A stretch of 20,626 bases of DNA from JBHELT01 sp046262935 (GTDB lineage: Bacteria; Actinomycetota; CADDZG01; JAHWKV01), in assembly GCA_046262935.1 (NCBI GenBank), contig JBHELT010000034.1, positions 1-20,626 on the forward strand, read 5' to 3'. The position numbers and the translations under genes were made by a program. The notes under the pieces were generated by a model that saw nothing but the letters and a program-made list of their open reading frames with translations, ran no database searches and was not told the DNA's origin. This document shows positions 7,152 to 13,463 of this stretch, in pieces (position 1 is the stretch's first letter; the number at the start of each line of letters is the position of its first letter).

Positions 7152-7307
7152 ATGGCTAAGAAGAGAAGGTTCATAGCGTTCGCTCTGCTGAGCGCGGTTG
7201 TGGCTTGGATGCTCGGGTCCCGAAGGAAGCAAGCTCCGCCCGAGGGGATCTGGAACGACCTGGGTGCCGCTGATCGAATCAGCACCGACATCAGCACCGA
7301 CGACTAA
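7152..7307 (+). CDS. Small membrane-anchored peptide, unknown
   Basis: A 51-aa frame starting ATG GCT AAG: basic start MAKKRR, one hydrophobic segment (7-21), then a polar tail containing GIWNDLGAADRI and ending ISTDISTDD. It lies 9 nt after the ABC-F stop and 6 nt before the next start, so it is probably cotranscribed with both. The layout (one TM helix, short tail with a W/D motif) recalls the tiny DLW-39-like actinobacterial membrane peptides, but it is not a clear member. Two perfect 12-bp repeats (7278-7289, 7290-7301) encode the ISTD duplication. Coding is inferred from compact spacing and composition. Confidence 0.6.
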   Translation: MAKKRRFIAFALLSAVVAWMLGSRRKQAPPEGIWNDLGAADRISTDISTDD

Positions 7308-7313
7308 GGTCGA

Positions 7314-8375
7314 TTGCGCGTAACCGTATTCGGCGAACTGTCCCAAGTGGCCTTAAGAGTCATAAGGGATCTCGCTGAACTGCAAACAACCGAACACATC
7401 TATGTGGTGTCACGCGATCCCCGTCAGGTAGACGTATTCGCGGATGAGATCTCGATGTCACACAAGATCTCCGCGGGCCCATACTCCGACGACCACCTTC
7501 GAACCTGTGTTGAGTCCTGCAACGTGGTTGTGTCGTCGGACCTCGAAGACTCCGTCGCCGACTTGGTCGATACGTTCTCTCCCGGACGCGTCTACATATC
7601 GGCCACGGGTTCGGTGAGCGGCGTCGAAGGGCTGCTGGCGCTCGACTCGAAGGCTAGGGATCAAGGCGTACTCGTCGTCCCCGGCACAGGGTTCTCCCCT
7701 GGCTTGACGAATGTGATGGCTGCCGAGGCAGCGTCGCGCCTCGACGAGGTGAAGAGATTGAGGGTTGCCTGGATGGCATCGGCTGATGCAGGGTCGGGAC
7801 CACTCGTAGACCGCATGACGATGGCACTCGCAGGCAATTGCGTCGTATTCCGAGATGGTCAATGGGAACGTCAAGCCAACGGGCGCGAAGACGAAGAGGT
7901 GTTCTTCCCGCCACCGATCGGATGGCGCAAGGTGCGCACTGTCGGGGGCCCCGAAACGCTCACCCTGCCGGTTCTGCTCGACGGCATCGAGAGCGTCATC
8001 GTCAAAGGTGGCGTGACAGAGGCGGCGGTCGATCTGATGACACGCGCGGCGAGCGGCATGACCAACGATCGCTGGGTCCGCTTGGGGGGTCGCTTGATGC
8101 CGGGCCTGGGGATGCTAAGTGGCAAGCGGCAAACGTGGTCCGCCATACGTGCCGATGCTTACGGGACGAAGGACGGTAAAACAGCGAATGTCGCGGTTGC
8201 GACCTTGGATCAGATGACCAACATGATCGCGTCAACCATCCTTACGACGGTTCTTCTTGCGGGCGAGTTGGGCGACTTGAGAGGGGTCATCCCAGCGGAA
8301 CGGCTGGTTTCACCTCACAGGTTCCTGAGTCAACTCTCCGAACGTGGAGTTCGCGCGGCGCTGTTGAAGACATAG
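7314..8375 (+). CDS. Saccharopine-dehydrogenase-like oxidoreductase
   Basis: A 353-aa protein with a TTG start; AAGG (7306-7309) lies 4 nt upstream. The overall pattern follows saccharopine dehydrogenase-like proteins: an N-terminal Rossmann-type strand, a middle ISATGSVSGVEGLLALDSKA segment, the hallmark VPGTGFSPGLTNVMA (about 121-135), then a long C-terminal catalytic-like domain. The first glycine loop is unusual: MRVTVFGELSQVALRV has lost the GxGxxG expected at this position, so NAD(P) binding may be weak or absent. The substrate is unknown; family members range from lysine metabolism to trans-enoyl or lipid-linked roles. It may form a transcription unit with the ABC-F gene and the 51-aa peptide. 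Confidence 0.7.
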   Translation: MRVTVFGELSQVALRVIRDLAELQTTEHIYVVSRDPRQVDVFADEISMSHKISAGPYSDDHLRTCVESCNVVVSSDLEDSVADLVDTFSPGRVYISATGSVSGVEGLLALDSKARDQGVLVVPGTGFSPGLTNVMAAEAASRLDEVKRLRVAWMASADAGSGPLVDRMTMALAGNCVVFRDGQWERQANGREDEEVFFPPPIGWRKVRTVGGPETLTLPVLLDGIESVIVKGGVTEAAVDLMTRAASGMTNDRWVRLGGRLMPGLGMLSGKRQTWSAIRADAYGTKDGKTANVAVATLDQMTNMIASTILTTVLLAGELGDLRGVIPAERLVSPHRFLSQLSERGVRAALLKT

Positions 8376-8381
8376 CACTCC

Positions 8382-8396
8382 GCGGCCCCCGGCCGC
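8382..8396 (+). terminator. GC hairpin after the oxidoreductase gene
   Basis: GCGGCC (8382-8387) and GGCCGC (8391-8396) form a perfect 6-bp stem with a CCC loop, 7 nt after the stop at 8375 and just before the tRNA promoter. There is no T-run, as in many actinobacterial terminators. The role is inferred from position. Confidence 0.45.
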
Positions 8397-8401
8397 CGCA
8401 C

Positions 8402-8407
8402 TACAAT
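8402..8407 (+). promoter_or_regulatory. -10 box of tRNA-Ala
   Basis: TACAAT, a near-consensus -10 hexamer, ends 10 nt before the mature tRNA 5' end, which gives a start site a few bases upstream of the tRNA. No convincing -35 is present; the region upstream is the GC hairpin. Confidence 0.55.
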
Positions 8408-8417
8408 GTTAGGCCTT

Positions 8418-8490
8418 GGGGCCGTAGCTCAGCTGGTAGAGCGCTGCGTTTGCAACGCAGATGTCGTCGGTTCGAGTCCGATCGGCTCCA
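8418..8490 (+). tRNA. tRNA-Ala (anticodon TGC)
   Basis: A complete 73-nt cloverleaf. The acceptor stem GGGGCCG pairs with CGGCTCC, including the G3-U70 wobble that marks alanine tRNAs. The D arm is in GTAGCTCAGCTGGTAGAGC, the anticodon stem is CTGCG/CGCAG around loop TTTGCAA (anticodon TGC), and the T arm contains GGTTCGAGTCC. The discriminator base is A. The 3' CCA is not encoded (ACT follows), so it must be added enzymatically. It reads GCN alanine codons, mainly GCA and GCG. Confidence 0.97.
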
Positions 8491-8534
8491 CTTCGTTCAG
8501 CGATTCGATCTGTTCGGAAGGAAATGACAAGAGG

Positions 8535-8565
8535 GTTCGGTTCGACACGTCCATCTGTACCGAAC
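8535..8565. repeat. Inverted repeat upstream of the cyclase
   Basis: GTTCGGT (8535-8541) and ACCGAAC (8559-8565) are perfect complements with a 17-nt spacer, ending 18 nt before the cyclase ATG. It could be an operator or an mRNA hairpin; nothing in the sequence decides. Confidence 0.35.
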
Positions 8566-8583
8566 ATTTAGGGGCGAAAGCGC

Positions 8584-9561
8584 ATGGAGCCATCGGAGGA
8601 GATCAGCGACCTGCTGCTCGAGGTGTATCGGGCCTATGCGAACGCGGACGCGGCGGCGTTCCTGAGTTTGTGGTCCACCAGACCCGGTGTGATGAGCGTC
8701 GGGACCGATCCGCGGGAGTGGTGGCGTGGCTTCGAGATAATCAAGGCAGCCGAGGAAGCTCAGATGATGGAGCGACGCCCAACCCCCGTCGCGCCTGCGC
8801 AGACGTTCGGCTTTCAAGAGGGCAGCGTCGGATGGGCAACGGGTTCTGCAACAGGCGAATTTCGGGGTAAGCAGTACCCCATGCGGTGGGTACTGATCGC
8901 CCATCTGGAGCGGGAAAAATGGAAGATCGTTTATCTGTGCCGTTCCCACGAGGTTCTGAACGAAGAACTCGTGGGCGTAACGTTCACAACGAAGATCGAT
9001 TCGATAGCAGAGGCAGTTGGTGTTGAAAGGCCGGAGCTGACACGTGCTACCGCGCCCGACGGAACCGTCACACTGCTCTTCACCGATATAGAAGGGTCCT
9101 CACAACTTACCGAGTTGCTGGGCGACCGTCAGTGGCTGGCACTTCTACATCAGCACAATGCCGTTGTGCGTGAGCAAACGTCGCTTCACAAAGGATTCGA
9201 AGTGAAGTCCGAAGGCGACGGATTCATGCTCGCCTTCTCCTCAGCGCGCGAAGCGCTGAGATGTGCCATCGGGATACAGAGGGCTCTGATCACAACGGCT
9301 TTGGGCCTTCGCATTCGCATCGGATTGCACACGGGTGAAGCGATAAAGGAGTCGCAGGATTTCTTCGGCAGAGCAGTCGTCCTTGCCGCCCGGATCGCCG
9401 GCGAGGCTCGAGGCTCGGAGATCTTAGCGTCGGGAGTGGTGCGCGATCTTGCCGAGGGTACAGGTGAGTTCTCATTCAATCCCCCGACCGAAGTTGAATT
9501 GCGAGGCCTCAACGGGATCCATCGCTTGTCGGGAGTGCGTTGGCAGCAGGACAATAGTTAA
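8584..9561 (+). CDS. Class III nucleotide cyclase with N-terminal SnoaL-like domain
   Basis: A 325-aa protein. Residues about 5-130 look like a SnoaL/DUF4440-type cone domain (LLEVYRAYANADAAAFLSLW, MRWVLIAHLEREKWKIVYL), a possible ligand sensor. Residues 160-320 are a class III cyclase catalytic domain: metal aspartates D168 (LFTDIEGSS) and D212 (KSEGDGF), K208 and D259 at the positions usual for adenine selection, and R270 in AARIAG. The transition-state Asn expected four residues before that Arg is Val266 (FFGRAVVLAAR instead of ..VN.AAR), so activity may be reduced. Predicted cytoplasmic; no membrane segment. The ATG follows AGGGG at a 9-10-nt spacing. Confidence 0.82.
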   Translation: MEPSEEISDLLLEVYRAYANADAAAFLSLWSTRPGVMSVGTDPREWWRGFEIIKAAEEAQMMERRPTPVAPAQTFGFQEGSVGWATGSATGEFRGKQYPMRWVLIAHLEREKWKIVYLCRSHEVLNEELVGVTFTTKIDSIAEAVGVERPELTRATAPDGTVTLLFTDIEGSSQLTELLGDRQWLALLHQHNAVVREQTSLHKGFEVKSEGDGFMLAFSSAREALRCAIGIQRALITTALGLRIRIGLHTGEAIKESQDFFGRAVVLAARIAGEARGSEILASGVVRDLAEGTGEFSFNPPTEVELRGLNGIHRLSGVRWQQDNS

Positions 9562-9593
9562 CGGCTAGGCCGCGATCTGGTCGCGCTTCACAC

Positions 9594-10709
9594 TTAGATC
9601 TCGGTAAGAAGAACCTTGAAACAACTTCCTCCGCCCTCTAGGTCCTCAACCCAGGCCCGGCCCCCATGAAGCTCCGCGAAACGCGTGACCAGAGCGAGTC
9701 CCAATCCGGCCCCCGGACTGGGATTGGCACCATCTAGGCGATGGAAGGCCCGAAATACCGAGGCTTTGTCTGGATCGGGGATCCCCTGCCCGCTGTCCGC
9801 GACCTCGATCAAGATCGAATCCTGATATCGACTCGCGGTTACCGTGATCTCAGATTCGGCTTCCGTATGTCGGACGGCATTAGTCACCAGATTCTCGATG
9901 ATGCGTTCCACCTTCGACGGATCGACGTTCACTTCGATCTCGGGGGCCTCGATGTTCACGCGGCGTCCTCGGGTTTCCATCCGGTCGATGAGGTTGCGGA
10001 TCAAAAGTCCCAGATGGGTGGGTCGGCGGTGTATCTCGATCGTCCCACGATATAAGCGGTCGACATCGAGAAGATCCGTCAGCAAGCCTTCGAGTTTGTG
10101 GGAGCTGGCCTCCAACTTATCCAGAAAGTCCTCGCGTTGTTGGGTCTCGATCTCGGGGTGGCGTTTGAGGGTTGATGAGATCCCAACGATGATCGCCAAA
10201 GGCGTTCTGATGTCATGGGACACCGCGGTCAAGAATGCATTCTTCATCTCATCGACGGTTTTCAAACGTTCGAGTGACTCTTGCTCTTTCTCCAAAGATA
10301 CCCGCATAGCGGCTTGCGCAGCCTTGCGATCGGATATGTCGCGGATCACAGCTAGAGCGAACCGCCCGCGTTCAGAATCGATCCTGGTCAGGGTCATCTC
10401 GATGGTGAACTCGGTTCCATCTTTGCGCAGCGCGGGAAGCTCGAGCAGGGCTGATGAATCGATGAGGGTACCGTGACCGGTCTTGGAGTAGTTCTGCAGA
10501 CCAACCCGGTGTTGATCGCGCATCCGCTCGGGCATGAGAGCGCTGATTTCCAAACGGCTAGCCTCGTCGGCCGTGTAGCCGAAGAGCTTCTCGGCGGCCG
10601 GGTTCCAAAGGACGATCTTGTTCGACACCGGATCGCCCACCACGATCGCCTCGCGGATCGCATAGAAGAGCAACCCCATGCCCAAGTTCTCCGGGTTGAC
10701 CCAGTTCAC
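9594..10709 (-). CDS. PAS-domain sensor histidine kinase
   Basis: A 371-aa cytoplasmic kinase without membrane segments. A PAS domain covers about 10-135 (VVGDPVSNKIVLWNPAAEKLFGYTADEA, RKDGTEFTIEMTL, VIRDISDRKAA). A short coiled linker leads to the HisKA domain with phospho-acceptor H165 in AVSHDIRTPLAI. The ATPase domain has the N box IIENLVTNAVRHT (270-282), G1 DSGQGIP (305-311) and G2 GAGLGLAL (333-340). No response regulator lies next to it, so it is an orphan kinase. The start is uncertain: the frame opens with GTG at 10709, but the ATG at residue 11 has a better-placed GGAG and begins right at the PAS fold. Confidence 0.88.
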   Translation of the reverse strand: MNWVNPENLGMGLLFYAIREAIVVGDPVSNKIVLWNPAAEKLFGYTADEASRLEISALMPERMRDQHRVGLQNYSKTGHGTLIDSSALLELPALRKDGTEFTIEMTLTRIDSERGRFALAVIRDISDRKAAQAAMRVSLEKEQESLERLKTVDEMKNAFLTAVSHDIRTPLAIIVGISSTLKRHPEIETQQREDFLDKLEASSHKLEGLLTDLLDVDRLYRGTIEIHRRPTHLGLLIRNLIDRMETRGRRVNIEAPEIEVNVDPSKVERIIENLVTNAVRHTEAESEITVTASRYQDSILIEVADSGQGIPDPDKASVFRAFHRLDGANPSPGAGLGLALVTRFAELHGGRAWVEDLEGGGSCFKVLLTEI

Positions 10710-10825
10710 TATGCCGGTGGGATGCGAAGTCGTGGCCCTACTCCTTCGTGGAAGAAACTGTTAGTAATGTCGGTTCGGCAAGTATGGAGCCGTACCCAGG
10801 ACCTGGCGACTCCCCCGATGGTATC

Positions 10826-10842
10826 TCCCTCACGCCGAGGGA
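10826..10842. repeat. Hairpin in the kinase-SCP2 intergenic region
   Basis: The 288-bp stretch 10710-10997 holds no gene I can support. Besides the terminator listed next, it has a 6-bp perfect hairpin, TCCCTC (10826-10831) with GAGGGA (10837-10842) around ACGCC. It could lie in the 5' leader of the histidine kinase mRNA. I recognise no known RNA family. Confidence 0.3.
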
Positions 10843-10888
10843 TGGGGCTCCCCGACGATTCTCATATCACTGACCGATGGCTCCGGTG

Positions 10889-10921
10889 AAAAGGAAACGG
10901 GCCTCCGTAGAGACCCGTTCC
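10889..10921 (-). terminator. Rho-independent terminator of the SCP2 gene
   Basis: On the minus strand, GGAACGGG and CCCGTTTCC form a stem of about 8 bp with one bulged T and a 12-nt loop, followed directly by TTTTC. It lies about 75 nt after the SCP2 stop. Hairpin plus T-run is the classic form, unusual in this window, where other hairpins lack T-runs. Confidence 0.7.
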
Positions 10922-10997
10922 TGGTTCAAGGGTGCCGCCCCGCTTAACTTCTATGTAGTGCTATTCGACGCGGAACGGCGGATTCCTGCTTAGAAGA

Positions 10998-11384
10998 TCA
11001 GAATTCGGTGTCAATCTCGTTGGCAGCGGCACCGAACGCCTGCAAAAAGCCCTGCAACTGCATGACCTTCATCATGTTGCCCGCGATCTTCAGCTTGCCC
11101 TGCATGAACGCGTTCTGACCGTTCAGTTCGCCCTTGGCGATGGAGACCGCGGTCTCGTAGCTCTGCGTTACCGTGGCGTCAGCTCCCTCGAGCTCACCGA
11201 GGCCAACCTCTGGCGTGCCATCGGCCAGCTTCAGCCAATTCTTGACCTCACCCTCGGGAGTGTCGGTCACGACATTTTGGATCGATACGTTTTGGCCCTT
11301 GGCCGCGCCAAGGACAGCCTCGCTCGACTGGATCTTGTTGTTCAGCTCCTTGTAGAACTCCTCGGAGAGGTACTTAACTGCCAT
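10998..11384 (-). CDS. SCP2 sterol-binding domain protein
   Basis: A 128-aa single SCP2 domain. Visible features are the start MAVKYLSEEFYKELNNKI, the central strand NWLKLADGTPEVGLGELEGADATV, and the C-terminal lipid-tunnel helix GELNGQNAFMQGKLKIAGNMMKVMQLQGFLQAF. SCP2 proteins bind acyl-CoAs, fatty acids or sterols in a hydrophobic tunnel. A strong AAAGGAG lies 7 nt before the ATG, so this is probably well translated. It is transcribed away from the Nudix-MBL fusion, with a 90-bp shared upstream region, and ends in its own terminator. The context (Nudix/acyl-CoA type domain, thiolase nearby) suggests lipid handling; the exact ligand is not readable. Confidence 0.88.
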   Translation of the reverse strand: MAVKYLSEEFYKELNNKIQSSEAVLGAAKGQNVSIQNVVTDTPEGEVKNWLKLADGTPEVGLGELEGADATVTQSYETAVSIAKGELNGQNAFMQGKLKIAGNMMKVMQLQGFLQAFGAAANEIDTEF

Positions 11385-11429
11385 TTCGTGCTCCTTTCAT
11401 GAGCCGACCAGACCCCGGCCCAGGTGATC

Positions 11430-11460
11430 TTGCGACGAGGTCTGCTAGAAGGCGTATTTT
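11430..11460 (+). promoter_or_regulatory. Possible promoter of the Nudix-MBL gene
   Basis: TATTTT (11455-11460) is a possible -10, 14 nt before the ATG at 11475. TTGCGA (11430-11435) is a weak -35 with a 19-bp spacer. No Shine-Dalgarno is evident upstream of the ATG. Confidence 0.35.
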
Positions 11461-11474
11461 TACCGACTAATGCC

Positions 11475-13010
11475 ATGACTTCAAACCGGACAAGCGTTCC
11501 CGCCCCCCGACCCGCCTCGACGGTGGTTCTCGGCCGGCCCGGGATGGGTGGTATTCCCGAGCTACTATTCTTGAAACGGCCATCGTGGATGCGCTTCCTC
11601 GCCGGGTTCCATGCCTTCCCCGGAGGCGCGCTGAGCGAACAAGACACCGAAGACCTTGCCTTTGCGCATTCAACGCTAAGTCCGCAGGCTGCGGCTCTCG
11701 CCCTGGGCGATGACGCTGCCGGGCTCGATCCACTCGGATTCTTCGTGTGCGCGCTCCGAGAACTTTTCGAAGAAGTGGGCATCCTGCTAGCGGTGGATGG
11801 TGACGAAGAAGTTGTCGTTGACGCCGCAGTACTCGAGGCCCAACGCGGCAAGTTGCTGGCGGAGCAAACCACCATCGGGCGCGTTATGCAGGAACTCGGC
11901 CTCGATCTAGCGACCCACCGAATACGTTTTCATCACCGCTGGGTCGCCCCTGAGGGATTGCCGAAGCGGTTCGATGTCAGGGTCTTCGCCGGGAAGTTCT
12001 GGGGGGAGACGTCGGCGGATCCTGGTGAAGTCGAATCGATCGACTGGCACTCGCCCGGAGAGATCCTCGGACTGGCTGAGGCTGGCGAGGTACTGCTGGC
12101 GCCTCCGACCATCGCGACGATCATGTCGATGGTGCCATTCAAAACAGTTGATGAGTTGTTGGTGGGCTCTCACAGAAGTTTCGAACATGCGATCGAAGAA
12201 ACCGAACCGTCGATCAGAAGACTTCTTGCCCCCAACGCGTCGGTTATGACGGGGCCAGGGACCAACACCTACATGGTTGGTGATGATGAGCTGATCGTGA
12301 TCGATCCTGGTTCGATGGAGCAAGACCACCTGAACAAGATCGCATCTTCGGGAAACATCTCGGTGATCGTGATCACGCATTCCCATCCCGACCATGTCTC
12401 TGGTGCGCTCGATCTTGCGGCGCTGACGGGGGCCCCCATTGCGGCCTCAGCCGCTTTCTGGGGAAACGCAGGACTTGCAACCGAGGGCCGACGGCTTCTT
12501 GATGGCGACAAGGTTGCAGTTAAGGGTGTCGAACTCGTTGTGGTCGAAACCCCCGGTCACGCTTCCGACCACATATGTCTTTGGTGGAATGACAAGCGCG
12601 CGCTCTTCTCGGGCGACCTGATCCTTGGCGAGGGCACCACGATCATCTCTCCGCCCGATGGCAACCTGTCGCACTACATGCAGTCTCTTCATCGAGTGGC
12701 TGCACTCAACCCGACAACGATCTACCCAGGTCACTTCGGCCATCGCAAAGACGCGCCCGAATGGATCGCGTTCTACATAGCCCACAGGATGGAGCGCGAG
12801 GAACAGATAAAGGGCGCCCTTGCGGATGGTTCGAAAACGCCATCCGAGATCGTGGCTGACGTCTATCGCGACACCGATGTGGTTCTGCACAAGATCGCGG
12901 AACGTTCGGTGCTCGCGCATCTGGAGAAACTGATCGGCGAAGGCGAAGTGACGCAGGTAGACGGCACTTACAGCCTCGCCCACCCATCCGGTCGACATCT
13001 CTCACCTTAG
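11475..13010 (+). CDS. Fusion of Nudix hydrolase and metallo-beta-lactamase (LACTB2-like)
   Basis: A 511-aa two-part enzyme. Residues about 10-230 are a Nudix domain of NUDT19 type: FPGGAL (48-53), then an insertion of roughly 40 residues, then RELFEEVGI (95-103), the REUXEEXGU half of the Nudix box. NUDT19-like enzymes cut CoA or acyl-CoA at the diphosphate. Residues about 245-500 are a metallo-beta-lactamase fold: THSHPDH (H302, H304, D306, H307), H362 in GHASDH, D381 in FSGD and H420 in YPGHFGH. A short winged-helix-like end (residues about 455-500) is as in LACTB2/glyoxalase-II-like proteins. I chose the ATG at 11475 over an in-frame GTG at 11424, because the latter adds 17 non-domain residues and overlaps the promoter. 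Confidence 0.88.
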   Translation: MTSNRTSVPAPRPASTVVLGRPGMGGIPELLFLKRPSWMRFLAGFHAFPGGALSEQDTEDLAFAHSTLSPQAAALALGDDAAGLDPLGFFVCALRELFEEVGILLAVDGDEEVVVDAAVLEAQRGKLLAEQTTIGRVMQELGLDLATHRIRFHHRWVAPEGLPKRFDVRVFAGKFWGETSADPGEVESIDWHSPGEILGLAEAGEVLLAPPTIATIMSMVPFKTVDELLVGSHRSFEHAIEETEPSIRRLLAPNASVMTGPGTNTYMVGDDELIVIDPGSMEQDHLNKIASSGNISVIVITHSHPDHVSGALDLAALTGAPIAASAAFWGNAGLATEGRRLLDGDKVAVKGVELVVVETPGHASDHICLWWNDKRALFSGDLILGEGTTIISPPDGNLSHYMQSLHRVAALNPTTIYPGHFGHRKDAPEWIAFYIAHRMEREEQIKGALADGSKTPSEIVADVYRDTDVVLHKIAERSVLAHLEKLIGEGEVTQVDGTYSLAHPSGRHLSP

Positions 13011-13040
13011 CGGGGTATGCCTAGTGTCCCCCTTTGGAGT

Positions 13041-13140
13041 GAATCGGGATGATTCCGGGCGATTGGTATCAACTAGTCAGTTGTAACTACCGAATCTTGA
13101 TACCGGCAGAAATTGCTGGCCCCCGTTCCTTGATCGGGGC
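13041..13140 (+). promoter_or_regulatory. Folded 5' leader, candidate cis-acting RNA
   Basis: The gap 13011-13161 contains a run of inverted repeats: GAATC/GATTC (13041-13055); a perfect 8-bp stem GGTATCAA/TTGATACC (13065-13072, 13097-13104) with an inner TAGT/ACTA stem; CCGGCA/TGCTGG (13103-13108, 13114-13119, one GU); and CCCCG/CGGGG (13121-13125, 13135-13139). The second and third stems share bases 13103-13104, so they compete. A purine-rich ribosome site and the ATG of a 43-aa membrane protein follow. I do not recognise a known riboswitch. Confidence 0.45.
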
Positions 13141-13161
13141 AGAAAGGGAAAGGTGAACCAG

Positions 13162-13293
13162 ATGCAGGGTCTGGTCGCTAAGATGATGAGCCTACTTGCA
13201 GCGCACCCCGGCGCAACGGTCGGAGCGGTTGCAGCGGTTGGTCTCGCAGTGCTGGTTTGGGGAGTTATCTCGACTTCCTACCGCTACCGATGA
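13162..13293 (+). CDS. Small single-span membrane protein (43 aa)
   Basis: An ATG frame of 43 aa, starting MQGLVAKMMSLL. A hydrophobic helix covers about residues 18-37 (TVGAVAAVGLAVLVWGVIST), and the tail SYRYR is basic. AAAGG (13149-13153) sits 8 nt upstream in a longer purine run, a good ribosome site. An in-frame GTG at 13153 is an alternative start. The gene has its own leader region and is followed by a strong hairpin, so it looks like a separate transcription unit. I do not recognise it. A short amphipathic start plus one helix would fit a regulatory membrane peptide or a type I toxin-like peptide, but nothing proves either. Confidence 0.6.
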   Translation: MQGLVAKMMSLLAAHPGATVGAVAAVGLAVLVWGVISTSYRYR

Positions 13294-13324
13294 AGGTCCC
13301 CCCTCCCCACCGGTAGCGTGAAGA

Positions 13325-13352
13325 GATGCGGCCCCCGAATGGGGGCCGCATC
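13325..13352 (+). terminator. Strong hairpin terminator
   Basis: GATGCGGCCCCC (13325-13336) and GGGGGCCGCATC (13341-13352) form a perfect 12-bp stem with loop GAAT, 31 nt after the small gene's stop. No T-run follows. It is symmetric enough to act on either strand. The stem is seen directly; the terminator role is inferred. Confidence 0.75.
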
Positions 13353-13367
13353 GCGTCCCCAACGGTT

Positions 13368-13398
13368 TTGGCCCTGAAATGCAGCGCGGTGGGATAAT
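13368..13398 (+). promoter_or_regulatory. Probable thiolase promoter
   Basis: GATAAT (13393-13398) is a near-consensus -10 hexamer. TTGGCC (13368-13373) is a possible -35 at a 19-bp spacing. Transcription would begin near 13405, leaving a leader of about 60 nt. Confidence 0.45.
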
Positions 13399-13425
13399 CC
13401 CTTTAGCTATCGTTTTTCAACCGGT

Positions 13426-13441
13426 GGGCGCTGAGGCGCCC
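13426..13441 (+). promoter_or_regulatory. GC hairpin in the thiolase leader
   Basis: GGGCGC (13426-13431) and GCGCCC (13436-13441) form a perfect 6-bp stem with loop TGAG, 22 nt before the GTG start and before the AAGG ribosome site. It may influence translation or mRNA stability; no known element is recognised. Confidence 0.35.
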
Positions 13442-13463
13442 GAGTCCGAAAGGCAGGGTCCCC

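Noticed and set aside
8406..8870. A 154-aa frame across the tRNA
   Set aside because: It runs through the tRNA-Ala and out of frame into the cyclase; not a gene.
9844..10476. A 210-aa plus-strand frame
   Set aside because: It is antisense to the histidine kinase; Ser/Arg-rich and without motifs.
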